Positions 1-9,116 of a stretch of 64,000 nucleotides of DNA are shown in pieces (the stretch's first letter is position 1; each line of letters begins with the position of its first letter). The notes beneath the pieces are model-generated. The model was not told where the DNA came from and ran no database searches. It was given only the letters and a program-made list of their open reading frames with translations. The stretch lies in the NCBI GenBank assembly GCA_013816405.1, contig JACDEL010000002.1:20325-84324 (forward strand). Direction: 5' to 3'. The DNA is from Chloroflexota bacterium (lineage in GTDB: Bacteria > Chloroflexota > Limnocylindria > QHBO01). The position numbers were made by a program, and so were the translations under genes.

Positions 1-1347
1 CTGGTGATCGGCCACCTGCTGCGGGTCGTTGAAGAAGACCATCAGGCCGTCGCCGGCGAAGTGCTCCACCGTCCCGCCGTTCGCGACGGCCAGCTCGCCG
101 ACCGCTTCGTGGTACTGCCGCAGCACCCCCAGCACCTCCTCTGGCTCGGCCTGCTCTGCGAAGGCCGTGAAGCCACGCAGATCGGCGAAGAGGGCGGTGA
201 TCTCGCGCCGGTGGCCGGCAAGCAGCTGCTCGCCCTCAGCGCTCGACAGCAGCTGGGCGGCCTGCGGGGCGTAGCGGGCCAGCTCCGTGCGCTGCCGGTC
301 GATCGTCTCGAACAGCCGGACGTTCTCGATGGCCAGCACGGCCTGGTCGGCGAACGTGCTCAGCAGGCTGATCTGGGAGGGGGTGAAGACCTCCACGTGC
401 CGTCGCCAGACAGAGAGGACGCCGATCGGCTCTCCATCGCGGAACATCGGGATCCCCAGCACTGTTCGAAAACCGGACAGGCGCTGCGCTTCCGCCAGCT
501 CATAGTCCGGATCGGCCAGGACGTCCTCGATCTGGATGGGTGCGCGTTCGAGCAGGGCACGACCCATGGCCGATCCTCGGCCCGGTGCGGGGACGAACCC
601 CATCATCAGCTCCCGGAAATCCTCTGGCACCTCCGCGCTGAAGACCCGTGCGCGAAACTCCCCGCCGATCTCGCGGGTGATGTTGCCCTGGTCGGCATGG
701 GAGAGACGGACGGCGTTGTCGAGCACCGACTGGAGCACCGCGTCCAGCTCGAAGGTCGAGCGGCTGATGGACTGCAGGACATTGCCAACCGCCGTCTCCC
801 GTTCAAGCGCCTCGTGGGTCTCCGCCAGCAGCCGACCCAGCCGGATCGCCACCGCCGCCTGATCGGCGAAGAGGCTGACGACCTCAATCTGCTCGTCGGT
901 GAAGGGCTCCACCCTGGTTCGGCCCAGGCCAAATGCGCCGATCACACCCTCGTCAGTGCGGATCGGCACGCCCAGCATGGTTCGCACGCCCCCTACCTGA
1001 TATCCACCCGCCTCGTATTCCGGGTCGGCTGCGAGGTCTGCAACGTGCACGGGCTCGCCGCTGAGAGCCACCCGGCCCACTACGGACGTTCGGCCGATTC
1101 GATCCGGGTGATCGCGTTCATATGCCCAGTGCTCGGGCGTGCCGCCGGTCGCCGCGGCAAATCGAAACAGATCGCCATCGCGCAAGAAGACGAATCCCAT
1201 CTCTGCCCGGCACAGCGCCGCGGCCTCCGCGGAGATGCGATCCAGGATCGGCTGGAGCTCGAAGCCGGCTCCGGCCACCGCGGCCAAGACGTGACCTACG
1301 GCCCCCAGGGCTTCCCGTTCGGAAGTGCGAGCCTCCTTTTCAGCCAT
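1..1347 (-). CDS. GAF-GAF-class III nucleotide cyclase (3' end beyond window)
   Basis: A signal-responsive nucleotide cyclase, probably cytosolic, making cAMP or cGMP. The 449 visible residues hold two GAF sensor domains (roughly 15-165 and 190-345), a short linker, and the start of a class III cyclase catalytic domain. Both metal-binding aspartates are visible: D389 in FADLRGFT and D433 in FAGDGLMVFF, 44 residues apart as usual. The gene runs off the left edge, so the substrate-specifying residues cannot be read. The ATG at 1347 overlaps the stop of the upstream OsmC gene by 8 nt (1340-1347), implying translational coupling. The GAF ligands are unknown. Confidence in the cyclase call is high; cAMP versus cGMP is undecided. 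Confidence 0.88.
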   Translation of the reverse strand, partial: MAEKEARTSEREALGAVGHVLAAVAGAGFELQPILDRISAEAAALCRAEMGFVFLRDGDLFRFAAATGGTPEHWAYERDHPDRIGRTSVVGRVALSGEPVHVADLAADPEYEAGGYQVGGVRTMLGVPIRTDEGVIGAFGLGRTRVEPFTDEQIEVVSLFADQAAVAIRLGRLLAETHEALERETAVGNVLQSISRSTFELDAVLQSVLDNAVRLSHADQGNITREIGGEFRARVFSAEVPEDFRELMMGFVPAPGRGSAMGRALLERAPIQIEDVLADPDYELAEAQRLSGFRTVLGIPMFRDGEPIGVLSVWRRHVEVFTPSQISLLSTFADQAVLAIENVRLFETIDRQRTELARYAPQAAQLLSSAEGEQLLAGHRREITALFADLRGFTAFAEQAEPEEVLGVLRQYHEAVGELAVANGGTVEHFAGDGLMVFFNDPQQVADHQ

Positions 1348-1789
1348 CCGTTTCGAGTGTTGCGTCCACCGAGAGCTCGACGTTCCCGGCCAGTGCCCGC
1401 GAGATCGGACAGCCGTCCTTCGTGCCCTCCGCAATCCGGTCGAACTCCTCGGGCGTGATCCCATGGACGTGACCGAGGACGGTGAGGGCGGAGCGCGTGA
1501 CCGTCCAGCCGCCGTCGATCTTGTCAAAGGTCACCTCGGCCTCGACATGCATCTCCTCCGGCGTATGGCCCGCCCGGCCCAGGTCGGCCGAGAAGGCCAT
1601 GGCAAAACAGGTGGCATGCGCGGCGGCGAGCAGCTCTTCTGGCGAGGTGCGGCCATCGGGCGCCTCGGTGCGCGACGCCCACGACACGGGCAGATCGGTG
1701 AAGGTGCCGGATGAGCCGGCGGTGACAGTGCCGTCGCCGGTGGCGAGCGGGCCCTGCCAGGTGACGGTGGCGGTGCGGACGGCGGCCAT
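1340..1789 (-). CDS. OsmC/Ohr-type peroxiredoxin
   Basis: A 149-residue OsmC-family thiol peroxidase that reduces organic hydroperoxides in the cytosol. The two family cysteines are present: C61 in HATCFAMA and C127 in GCPISRAL, the latter in the typical GCP motif. Length matches the family. The ATG at 1789 was chosen because AAGGAGG lies about 10 nt upstream; a longer reading to 1888 has no ribosome site and a non-homologous N-terminus. It is the first gene of a two-gene unit with the GAF-cyclase. Whether it is OsmC or Ohr cannot be settled by eye. Confidence 0.9.
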   Translation of the reverse strand: MAAVRTATVTWQGPLATGDGTVTAGSSGTFTDLPVSWASRTEAPDGRTSPEELLAAAHATCFAMAFSADLGRAGHTPEEMHVEAEVTFDKIDGGWTVTRSALTVLGHVHGITPEEFDRIAEGTKDGCPISRALAGNVELSVDATLETDG

Positions 1790-1844
1790 TGAATCGGTCC
1801 TCCTTGTATCCTGCGGGGACTTCAGCCTACCGCACGCAGGACCG

Positions 1845-2462
1845 ATGTCGAGCGCCGAGCCAAGCCTCCCCCGACCCATCCCCAGCATCCGCGGCGAGAT
1901 GGTCTACCTGCGCCCCGCCGAGCGGGACGACATCGACCTGTTCGTGCGCTGGTTTGCCGATGCCGAGACCACTCGCTACCTGGCCACGCGCGCCCCGTTC
2001 AGCAAGGCGATGGAGGAGCGCTGGTTCGACTCGATGCTCGAACAGCAGGGCAGGCGAAGCTACCACTTTGTCATCTGCCTGCTGGCCGACGATCGGGCGA
2101 TTGGCACCGCGGGCTTCCACCATGTGAACCAGGAGGACGGCAACGCCTCGTTCGGCATCAGCATCGGCGAGAAGGCGGAGTGGTCCAAGGGCTACGGGAC
2201 CGATGCGCTGCGCGCCATCTGCGACTTCGGCTTCGGGCAGCTACGCCTGGAACGGATCGAGCTGGACGTCTACGAGCCGAACCGGCGCGCCCAGCGCTCC
2301 TACGAGAAGGCCGGCTTCGTGAAGGAGGGAACGCTCCGCCACGCGCACTTCTCCGATGGGGCCTTCCACGATGTAGTGCGGATGTCCCTCCTGCGCGAGG
2401 AGTGGGCGTCGCAGCCACGCTCCCGGCCGTGGGACGAGCCGATCACCGACCACGGAGCGTAG
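1845..2462 (+). CDS. GNAT-family N-acetyltransferase (RimJ/RimL type)
   Basis: A 205-residue acetyl-CoA-dependent acetyltransferase. The N-terminal YLRPAERDD resembles RimJ/RimL and spermidine acetyltransferases. The acetyl-CoA pyrophosphate loop is SKGYGTDALR at 114-123, and the C-terminal NRRAQRSYEKAGF segment (146-158) is typical. The substrate is unknown (protein N-terminus, polyamine or small amine). It is transcribed divergently from OsmC and ends one base before the GTG of the following GalT-like gene, so the two are probably cotranscribed. The start is uncertain: this ATG gives a normal-length N-terminus, but only a weak GCAGG precedes it. Confidence 0.85.
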   Translation: MSSAEPSLPRPIPSIRGEMVYLRPAERDDIDLFVRWFADAETTRYLATRAPFSKAMEERWFDSMLEQQGRRSYHFVICLLADDRAIGTAGFHHVNQEDGNASFGISIGEKAEWSKGYGTDALRAICDFGFGQLRLERIELDVYEPNRRAQRSYEKAGFVKEGTLRHAHFSDGAFHDVVRMSLLREEWASQPRSRPWDEPITDHGA

Positions 2463-3452
2463 GTGTTCGAGCTGCGTCGCGACCCGGTCACCGGCTGGTG
2501 GTCGGCGATCGTCACGGACCGGACCTTCGAGCACGCCTCGTTCGTCGTGCAGGCAACCCCGATCGAGGGGACCCACTGCCGGCACTGTGACGACGACCCA
2601 ACGCCCTCCGCGGACGCCGCGGAGGAGACCGCCATCCGGCGCGTCACGCTCCGCCAGGACGCCTTCCACCGGATCGACACCGGCCAGGAGCGGACCGGCC
2701 AGCTCTCCGTCGAGCAGGCGATGGCCGCGAGTGGCTCGTGGGAGATCCTGGTCGCGCCGCGCGAGCACCACGAGCGCCTGGCCGATGCCCCGCCACGACT
2801 CGCGGTGAACCTGCTGCGGGCCCTGCGCGACACGATGCGCGAGATGGCCGCCGAGCCGCGGCCCGACGACGAGCCTCGCTACATCCAGGCCGTGCAGAGC
2901 TACGGCATGCAGGCCGGCTCGCGGAGCAGCCATCTGAACATGGAGCTGTACTCGATCCCGCAGGTCCCCCACTGGGTGGCCGAGGAGATCGGTGGGGGCG
3001 CTCGATACGTCATCAAGACGCGCTCCTGCGTGTGGTGCAGCCTCGCCCGGAGCGAAGAGGAATCGGGGGAGCGACTCGTCCTGGCCGAGGAGCGCTTCGT
3101 GGTCTTCGCGCCTGCCGCCAGCCGCTCGGCATTTGAGCTGATGATCGTGCCGCGCGCGCACGCCGCCGACTTCACAACGCTCGACGATGACGACATCGCG
3201 GCGGCCACCGCCACCCTGCAGCGGACCCTGGGTGCGCTCGATGCCCTGGGCGACCCTCCGTACAACCTGTTCCTGCACACGGCTCCCGTCGGGGAGCGAC
3301 TGGACGAGACCTTCCACTGGCACTGGGAGGTCCATCCGCGACTGCGCGTGATCGCCGGGCTCGAGCGCGCGACCGCGCTCGCGGTCAACCCGGCGGCACC
3401 GGAATACGCGGCCGGCCTGCTGCGTGAGCACCTTGGCAAGGGGAGCGTGTAA
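2463..3452 (+). CDS. Galactose-1-phosphate uridylyltransferase-like protein with altered active site
   Basis: A 329-residue member of the GalT branch of the HIT superfamily. Two metal-type cysteine pairs are visible (CRHC 39-42 and CVWC 189-192), and the C-terminal HIT-like half keeps FHWHWEVHPR (284-293). In the segment where GalT has the catalytic H-x-H-x-Q, this protein reads HLNME (157-161): the nucleophilic second histidine is Asn159 and the glutamine is Glu161. It may therefore be a nucleotide phosphorylase or hydrolase, or inactive, rather than a true GalT. The GTG start follows directly on the acetyltransferase stop. Family confidence is high; function is uncertain. Confidence 0.72.
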   Translation: MFELRRDPVTGWWSAIVTDRTFEHASFVVQATPIEGTHCRHCDDDPTPSADAAEETAIRRVTLRQDAFHRIDTGQERTGQLSVEQAMAASGSWEILVAPREHHERLADAPPRLAVNLLRALRDTMREMAAEPRPDDEPRYIQAVQSYGMQAGSRSSHLNMELYSIPQVPHWVAEEIGGGARYVIKTRSCVWCSLARSEEESGERLVLAEERFVVFAPAASRSAFELMIVPRAHAADFTTLDDDDIAAATATLQRTLGALDALGDPPYNLFLHTAPVGERLDETFHWHWEVHPRLRVIAGLERATALAVNPAAPEYAAGLLREHLGKGSV

Positions 3453-3484
3453 CAGGTGCCTGCCGAGCGGCGTCCACAGCACCA

Positions 3485-4066
3485 ATGGCGCTTGCATCAC
3501 GGCTCGCATGGCGTTCCGCGGAGATGACTGTTCCGCGGGACGGCTCCGACGCGCGCAAGGCCGAGTTCGATCGGATCTTCACGGAATACTCGGCGCCCAT
3601 CTACAACTACGTATTGCGTATGGTGGGTGACCCGGATCGGGCGGCTGACATCGCGCAGGACACCTTCATCAAGGCGTACCGCAAGCTTGACACCCTGACC
3701 GATGCCTCCTCGACCCGCTCCTGGCTCTACCGGATCGCTACCAACACCGCGATCGACGAGATGCGCCGCCGCCGGAACGTCGTCAGGCTGGATGCCGACG
3801 AGGACCGCCCGGTCGAGCAGGCGGACGGCGGTCCCGGCCCGGAGACCCAGGTGCTGAGCGGCCTCATGGACGAGCGCATCAGTCGCGCCCTGCTCCATCT
3901 GAAGCCAAACCACCGACAGTGCCTGATCCTGTCGGACGTGGAGGACATGAGCGCGGTGCAGATCGGCGAGGTGATGGGCATGTCGAATGGCGCGGTGCGT
4001 GTCCTGCTGTGCCGCGCCCGGGGTGAGATGCGCCGCAGGCTGGCGGCGGAGGGCCTGGTCCGATGA
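3485..4066 (+). CDS. ECF-family RNA polymerase sigma factor
   Basis: A 193-residue extracytoplasmic-function sigma factor. Region 2 spans about 28-95, with DIAQDTFIKAYRKL for core binding and -10 recognition. Region 4 spans about 135-185 as a helix-turn-helix (SAVQIGEVMGMSNGAVRVLL). Regions 1 and 3 are absent, as expected. Its stop overlaps the ATG of the anti-sigma gene by 4 nt (ATGA), the usual coupling for such pairs. The start is uncertain because neither this ATG nor the in-frame ATG at 3524 has a clear ribosome site; starting at 3524 would remove 13 residues outside the conserved region. Confidence 0.92.
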   Translation: MALASRLAWRSAEMTVPRDGSDARKAEFDRIFTEYSAPIYNYVLRMVGDPDRAADIAQDTFIKAYRKLDTLTDASSTRSWLYRIATNTAIDEMRRRRNVVRLDADEDRPVEQADGGPGPETQVLSGLMDERISRALLHLKPNHRQCLILSDVEDMSAVQIGEVMGMSNGAVRVLLCRARGEMRRRLAAEGLVR

Positions 4067-5652
4067 GACTCCGTGGCAACCACGTCGACGAGCTGATCAG
4101 CGCATCGCTGACCGGCGACCTGACCGACGCGGAGCGCGTCGAGCTGGACTCCCATCTCGTTCGCTGCGAGACATGTCGCAACACCCTCGCCGCCTTCACC
4201 GCCGAACGCAGCATCCTGTCCGGATTGCCAGTTGCGGAGCCGCCTCGCGACCTCGGGGCGCGGGTTCGCAGTGGGATCGAGTCCGGTCGGCTCGCCCCGT
4301 GGTGGCGCCGGCCGGTGGGTCTGATCGCCATCGGCGCCTCGGCGGCAGTGGTTGCCGCCGCCATCCTCGCCGTCGTTGTCTTCCAGAACCTCGATCTGGG
4401 CCCGGTTGGGCAAGCGAGCGGATCGCCGAAGGCATCTGTCTCGGCCGCTCCCTCCAGCAGTGCCGTCGCGTCAGTCGCCCCCAGCGTCGGGCCTACCACT
4501 GCGCCAACCTTCCTGGGACCGGGCGGGCTCGGGTATCTCTCCCTGACGGGCGCACCCCTCGAGGCATTGCGCCTGTCGTTCATCGCCGATGCGACTGGCG
4601 CCTCGGTGGATGCCGGCACGGTCTCCGGCCCGCCGATTGCCGCCGCCCTCTCGCCTGACGGCCAGTGGCTGGCATACATCACCCAGAAGGGAGAGACCGG
4701 AGCCAACGAAGTCTGGGCCCTTCACCTGAACGATGGAAAGATCACGCATTTGGGCTGCTCCTCGGCCGCGCCGTTCACGAATCGGCTCGCCTGGTCGCCC
4801 GACAGCCGGTACCTGGCCTACACCCTGGTCGGCGTCGACCTGGGCGCCGATGCGGGTTGCGAGAAGCCGACCGATGGCGCCGACGCTTGGCTGTTCGATA
4901 CGTCCACGGGGCAACGATCGAACTTCAGCAACCGGGGTAACGCGTACGCGGCGGACTTCGAGCCTATGAGCGTCGCCGATGTCCCAGTGCTCTGGGTGAG
5001 CATCGCTTCCGAGACCCCCGGGAGTGGCGCATTCGGGGTAGGAGCGGACATCAACGGCGCAGGACTGAGCAACATCTTCCTTCCGCTCTTCTCGCCGGAC
5101 GGCAGCCGTGCGATCTTCTGGAGCGGGACGATGACCTCGAATGGCGGATCGTGGCACTTCTCAGTGGGCGGGATGCCGCAACTTTCCGGTGATTTCCGGG
5201 CCGCAGGCCCTGCCTCCCCGTGGGTCGGGACGCCACTCTTCACGGACCTGACGCCGGTTGGCGGTGAGGCGTTCGCATCCGGCGACTTCGCGTGGGGTCC
5301 CGATAACGATCATCTCGCCTTTTGGGATGGTGCCTGGACGGGTACACCGCAGAGTGCTGACGGAACCTATCCGAACCAGGCTGATGCCTACGTCGGCAGC
5401 TTCAGCAGTGGCCTTTTGAGCAGCGCCTCTGCGCTGGCCCTCGTCCGACCCGCTGATGCGTACCTTGTCGCCATCGCGTTCGCCCAGGACGGAACCTCGG
5501 TCGCGGTAACCCTCGGCCTCCCTTCTGCGGGCATCGGGGATCCCCCATCCGCTCTCCTTCAGATCGTTCCGCTGGACGGCAGCGCGCCGCATGGCATCGG
5601 CGGAGGCACGGACGCGCCGCCGTGGAACGGGCCGGCGGTCTACGGGTATTGA
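4063..5652 (+). CDS. Zinc-finger anti-sigma factor with C-terminal propeller domain
   Basis: A 529-residue membrane protein predicted to hold the preceding sigma factor inactive. The N-terminal zinc-binding anti-sigma motif H31-x3-C35-x2-C38 is complete. One membrane helix lies at about 84-107. It is followed by a Ser/Ala/Pro-rich linker and about 380 external residues with repeated LSPDGQWLAYIT, WSPDSRYLAY and FSPDGSRAIFW segments, typical of TolB/WD40-like beta-propellers. The external propeller could be the sensing part. The sigma/anti-sigma pairing rests on the 4-nt overlap and the zinc motif; the ligand is unknown. Confidence 0.87.
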   Translation: MRLRGNHVDELISASLTGDLTDAERVELDSHLVRCETCRNTLAAFTAERSILSGLPVAEPPRDLGARVRSGIESGRLAPWWRRPVGLIAIGASAAVVAAAILAVVVFQNLDLGPVGQASGSPKASVSAAPSSSAVASVAPSVGPTTAPTFLGPGGLGYLSLTGAPLEALRLSFIADATGASVDAGTVSGPPIAAALSPDGQWLAYITQKGETGANEVWALHLNDGKITHLGCSSAAPFTNRLAWSPDSRYLAYTLVGVDLGADAGCEKPTDGADAWLFDTSTGQRSNFSNRGNAYAADFEPMSVADVPVLWVSIASETPGSGAFGVGADINGAGLSNIFLPLFSPDGSRAIFWSGTMTSNGGSWHFSVGGMPQLSGDFRAAGPASPWVGTPLFTDLTPVGGEAFASGDFAWGPDNDHLAFWDGAWTGTPQSADGTYPNQADAYVGSFSSGLLSSASALALVRPADAYLVAIAFAQDGTSVAVTLGLPSAGIGDPPSALLQIVPLDGSAPHGIGGGTDAPPWNGPAVYGY

Positions 5653-5700
5653 CCCGGGGATCGGGTGCGCGGTCAACCCATCGGGCTACACTCGGGCGCA

Positions 5701-6240
5701 ATGAGCGAACGGCAGATCCTCGACGCGGATGAGCTGCGACGCGCGCTTACCCGGATCGCCCACGAGATCGTCGAGCGCAACGGCGGAACCGATGAGCTGG
5801 TGCTCGTGGGCGTGCGCAGCCGCGGGGTGCCGCTGGCGCGACGGTTAGCGGGCCTGATCGAGCAGCACGAGGGTGTGAGCCTGCCGGTCGGGGCACTCGA
5901 CATCAGCTTCTACCGCGACGACCTGACCAAGGTGGCGCATGCGCCGATCGTCAAGAAGACCCAGGCGATGCCGGAGATCGCCGGGCAGACGGTCGTCCTG
6001 GTCGACGATGTTCTCTTCACCGGCCGCACGGTGCGGGCCGCGCTGGATGCCCTGACGGACCACGGGCGGCCGCGGGCGGTGCGGCTGGCGGTCATCATCG
6101 ACCGCGGCCACCGCGAGCTTCCGATCCGCCCCGACCACGTCGGCAAGAACCTGCCGACCTCGCGCGAGGAGATCGTCCACGTCCGAGTGATGGAGAACGA
6201 CGGCAGCGACGAGGTTGTGCTCGAGCGAACTGGCGACTAG
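5701..6240 (+). CDS. pyrR: Bifunctional pyrimidine regulator / uracil phosphoribosyltransferase PyrR
   Basis: A 179-residue PyrR. It senses UMP/UTP and binds pyr mRNA leaders, and may also make UMP from uracil and PRPP. The PRPP-binding loop [10 protein letters not shown] (101-110) is intact, and [12 protein letters not shown] and the C-terminal [10 protein letters not shown] match the family. The ATG at 5701 gives the normal length; the in-frame GTG at 5665 would add 12 unlike residues. A matching RNA target is visible in front of pyrB at 15722-15755. Here pyrR is separated from pyrBCE by the catabolic carbamoyl operon. It ends tail-to-tail with a 4-nt overlap on the next gene. Confidence 0.94.
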   Translation: MSERQILDADELRRALTRIAHEIVERNGGTDELVLVGVRSRGVPLARRLAGLIEQHEGVSLPVGALDISFYRDDLTKVAHAPIVKKTQAMPEIAGQTVVLVDDVLFTGRTVRAALDALTDHGRPRAVRLAVIIDRGHRELPIRPDHVGKNLPTSREEIVHVRVMENDGSDEVVLERTGD

Positions 6241-6626
6241 GCGACCTCGCCGCGCTCTAACGCCTCCCAGTATTCACGCCAGCCGCCGAACGATGTGATC
6301 TCGCGCTGGCCGCCGGTCATCGCCTCGGGAAAGAGGATGCCGTCCACCCAGCGGCCGTCGGAGAGCTCGATCGGTCCTCTGTAGAGTCCAGGCGGTTCCC
6401 CCGCCTCGACCCGGGCCCAGACCTCGTCGGGGAGCCGGTAGATCTCGCCCGGGACCGAGATTCCGCCCCGCTCGGCTCGGTACATCCCCGGATGGAGGTC
6501 GCCGATCGAGAAGATCCGGTACTTCGGGGCGGTTCGGAACTCACCCAGGAACTCAGCGCCGTCCAGGTTGTCGTGCAGCTTCAACCCTCGCATGAGGGTC
6601 CCGTTCACGAAGAGTTCGAGGGCCAT
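6237..6626 (-). CDS. Gamma-glutamylcyclotransferase-like / AtzF C-terminal-like protein
   Basis: A 129-residue single-domain protein of the AIG2/gamma-glutamylcyclotransferase fold. The N-terminal [10 protein letters not shown] matches the family's YGTLxxG loop, and GEIYRLPDE and [13 protein letters not shown] resemble the small domain found at the C-terminus of allophanate hydrolases. The ATG is preceded by AAGGAGGG. It lies just downstream of, and in line with, the permease of the catabolic carbamoyl operon (70-nt gap), so it could be its last gene; a link to ureido metabolism is an inference. It is convergent with pyrR. Confidence 0.7.
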   Translation of the reverse strand: MALELFVNGTLMRGLKLHDNLDGAEFLGEFRTAPKYRIFSIGDLHPGMYRAERGGISVPGEIYRLPDEVWARVEAGEPPGLYRGPIELSDGRWVDGILFPEAMTGGQREITSFGGWREYWEALERGEVA

Positions 6627-6695
6627 CTCCCCTCCTTGGCTGAGGCTGCGACCGGGCCCTCGAGGGACCCGGCCGCATTGAACGGGAGAATGCGG

Positions 6696-8315
6696 TCAGG
6701 CCGCCCGCTCCTCCTCGGTTGGCGGCGTGGTGACGGCCCTCATGAGGTCCGAGGCCCCGACTCCGCCCTCGCGCATGGCCACGATCCAGATCACGACGCC
6801 AGCCAGCAGGTAGCCGATCCACACCTCGTTTGGTGCTCGCACGCTGAAGCCGTCAGTGAACTGGAAGATCAACCCGGCCGGGTCGTGCATCAGGCCGACG
6901 GCCGCAAGAACCGCCGCTGCCACGCAATAGAAGATGGCCCGCGAGTAGGCCTTATCAATGATGAAGACGGCGATCGCCCCCAGCATCAACCCCGCGAGCA
7001 CGGCGCCGGACCCGAGGATGGCCATCCCCTGGTAGACGACGCCGTTGCCATTCAGCGCGTCCATGATCGACCCGGCGTTCGTGCCGGCAGCGGCCAGGGA
7101 GTTGTCGATCTGGGTCTGCGCCCATTGCGCGATGTTCGGCACCAGGGCCAGCACGATCGCCGGCGCGTGCCGAGCGACCGATGTCTGGAACGCCTGTGCG
7201 CCGATCACCAGCCCAATGAACAGCAGGATCGGGAAGAGGGCCGCACCGGGGATCACGGCAAGGAAGAAGCTGACGAGTCCGGTGAAGCAGATCAGCGCGA
7301 TGACGACGCCGGTCGCCAGCGAGTAGCCGATCCGACCACCGACGGCCTTCCAACCGGGATGGCCAATGTAGACGGCCGGCGGGAAGGGGCTTCCCAGGAA
7401 GGACCCGACCACCGCTCCCAGGCCATCGGCCAGCAGGATGGAGCGGAGGCTGTAGTTGTCACCGGCCGCCGAGGCGCTCTCGACGTTGTTCATCCCCTCA
7501 GTGAAGTTGTAGACGCCCAGAGGTATCGCCGTGGCCAGCAGCGGGGCTGCGTCGGAGAGGCCCGAGATCACCTCCGTGCCGAAGACCGGCAGGTGGATCC
7601 CAAATTGCTGGAAGGAGTCACTCACCTGCTGCGGGTCGAGCCCCTGCCAACCAAAGACGGCGTACGACAGCCAGCCGAGCGCCGTGCCGACCACGATTGC
7701 CGCCAGCCCGCCCGGAATCCCGAACGGAAGGCGCACCCCGCCCGTCCAGGAGAGCAGGATGATGGCGAAAGTGGCGAGGGCGATCCACGCCGCCGTGAAC
7801 ATCTGGAACGCCGCGGCCATGCTGATGAACGCGATCGAGATGCCGGCCAGCGTGCCGAGCATCGCCGCGCGCGGGGTGTAGGCACGAATGGTGGGGCCGA
7901 TGAAGGCGCCGATCAGCACCACCACCCCGATGAAGAAGGCCCATGCCAAGCCCGCCTCGTAGGCCTGCATCACGTCGCCGGTCTTGATGACGACTGGCAG
8001 CATGATCACGAAGGTCACGAAGAAGTAGTGCGGCACGCTCGGGCCATAGGGCATGGCGGCGACCGTGTCGCGGCCTTCCTTCTGGGACAGCCGATACGCG
8101 AGATACGCGTACCAGATGTTGCCGAGCGGCAGTGCGATGGCGAGCGCCGGCAGGATGCGCCCGAAGACGATGGTGTCCGGGTCGAGCTTGATGACGAACA
8201 GCATCAGCCCTGACAGGACCAGCACGTTGAGCAGGACGTTGGTCCCCAGCCCGAAGAAGGCGTTCCAGTCGCCCGGAACCCACAGCTTCGGCTTGTATTC
8301 ACTATTGGCTGTCAT
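6696..8315 (-). CDS. NCS2/AzgA-type nucleobase permease-like transporter
   Basis: A 539-residue polytopic membrane protein with about 12-14 hydrophobic segments. It resembles xanthine/uracil/adenine permeases, and TEGMNNVESASAAGDNY with the following GSFLGSPFPPAVYIGH corresponds to the substrate-binding half-helix region of NCS2 carriers. It is the distal gene of the allH-allF-allG-carbamate kinase-isochorismatase operon, so the likely cargo is a purine breakdown product or ureide. GGAG lies close to the ATG, and a 92-nt gap separates it from the hydrolase gene. The substrate cannot be read from sequence. Confidence 0.82.
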   Translation of the reverse strand: MTANSEYKPKLWVPGDWNAFFGLGTNVLLNVLVLSGLMLFVIKLDPDTIVFGRILPALAIALPLGNIWYAYLAYRLSQKEGRDTVAAMPYGPSVPHYFFVTFVIMLPVVIKTGDVMQAYEAGLAWAFFIGVVVLIGAFIGPTIRAYTPRAAMLGTLAGISIAFISMAAAFQMFTAAWIALATFAIILLSWTGGVRLPFGIPGGLAAIVVGTALGWLSYAVFGWQGLDPQQVSDSFQQFGIHLPVFGTEVISGLSDAAPLLATAIPLGVYNFTEGMNNVESASAAGDNYSLRSILLADGLGAVVGSFLGSPFPPAVYIGHPGWKAVGGRIGYSLATGVVIALICFTGLVSFFLAVIPGAALFPILLFIGLVIGAQAFQTSVARHAPAIVLALVPNIAQWAQTQIDNSLAAAGTNAGSIMDALNGNGVVYQGMAILGSGAVLAGLMLGAIAVFIIDKAYSRAIFYCVAAAVLAAVGLMHDPAGLIFQFTDGFSVRAPNEVWIGYLLAGVVIWIVAMREGGVGASDLMRAVTTPPTEEERAA

Positions 8316-8407
8316 TGGTTCTCCTCTACCCTCCTTCCCCCTTGACGATCGACGCGGGTCTTACGGCGGATGGCTGACGGCGGCGTCGGGCATCAGTTCC
8401 TCCGGCG

Positions 8408-9097
8408 TCAGGCGGAGGCGCCGGCCATCGCCGGCTTGCCGAGTGCCTCGAGAAAGGCGGCGGAGTCGCTGACCCAGCCGAAGATGCCGCCCTGGGCCTT
8501 GATCATCTCCAGCGCGACGCGCTGGAACTCGGGGAAGTAGGACGCGACCGCGTCAGACAGCACGCAGACGTCGTAGCCGCGATCGTTCGCTTCGCGCACC
8601 GTGGTCTGCACGCAGACCTCGGTCGTCACCCCGCAGGCGATGATTCGCTCGATCCCCTTCATCTTCAGGATGGTGTCGAGGTCGGTCGCGTAGAACGCCC
8701 CCTTGCCGGGCTTGTCGACGACCGGCTCGCCCTCAATCGGGTAGACCTCCTCGACGATGTCATGGCCGTGCGAGCCGCGGACGAGGAGGCGGCCCATCGG
8801 TCCTTCGTCGCCGATGTGGATCGAGGGATTGCCACGCTCGTACTTGGCGCGCGGCAGGTCGGAGAGGTCGGGGCGGTGGCCCTCGCGCGTGTGGATCACG
8901 AAGATTCCAGCCTCGCGGCTGGCCTTGAGAACGCGCTGTGCCGCCGGGAGCGCCGCCAGCAGGAACGACGTGTCGTTGCCGAGGGACTCACCGAAGCCGC
9001 CGGGGTACACGAAGTCGCGCTGGAAGTCGATCATCAGCAGCGCGGTCTTCTTGGGATCGAATTCGAAGTCGTACGGTTCCGCCTTCATGCTCAGCAT
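8408..9097 (-). CDS. Isochorismatase-family cysteine hydrolase
   Basis: A 229-residue amidase of the isochorismatase-like family. The catalytic triad is visible: D24 in MIDFQRDF, a lysine in the DKPGKGAF segment (K132), and nucleophile C162 in GVTTEVCVQTT. The cis-peptide region GVTTEV is typical. Family members hydrolyse ureidoacrylate, biuret, N-carbamoylsarcosine and nicotinamide, all amide or carbamoyl bonds. Position directly after carbamate kinase suggests it hydrolyses a small carbamoyl or amide compound in the same pathway. AAGGAGGT precedes the start by about 12 nt; the ATG three codons inside is an alternative. Confidence 0.88.
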   Translation of the reverse strand: MLSMKAEPYDFEFDPKKTALLMIDFQRDFVYPGGFGESLGNDTSFLLAALPAAQRVLKASREAGIFVIHTREGHRPDLSDLPRAKYERGNPSIHIGDEGPMGRLLVRGSHGHDIVEEVYPIEGEPVVDKPGKGAFYATDLDTILKMKGIERIIACGVTTEVCVQTTVREANDRGYDVCVLSDAVASYFPEFQRVALEMIKAQGGIFGWVSDSAAFLEALGKPAMAGASA

Positions 9098-9116
9098 GCG
9101 TTGACTTGGACCTCCT

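Noticed and set aside
4-1458. A 484-codon open frame on the plus strand over the cyclase
   Set aside because: The minus strand encodes recognisable GAF and cyclase motifs; the plus frame is an antisense shadow with no family features.
6492-8213. A 573-codon plus-strand frame over the permease
   Set aside because: Its translation is rich in Arg, Asp, Gln and His without motifs, the usual antisense of a hydrophobic GC-rich gene. The minus-strand permease is convincing.
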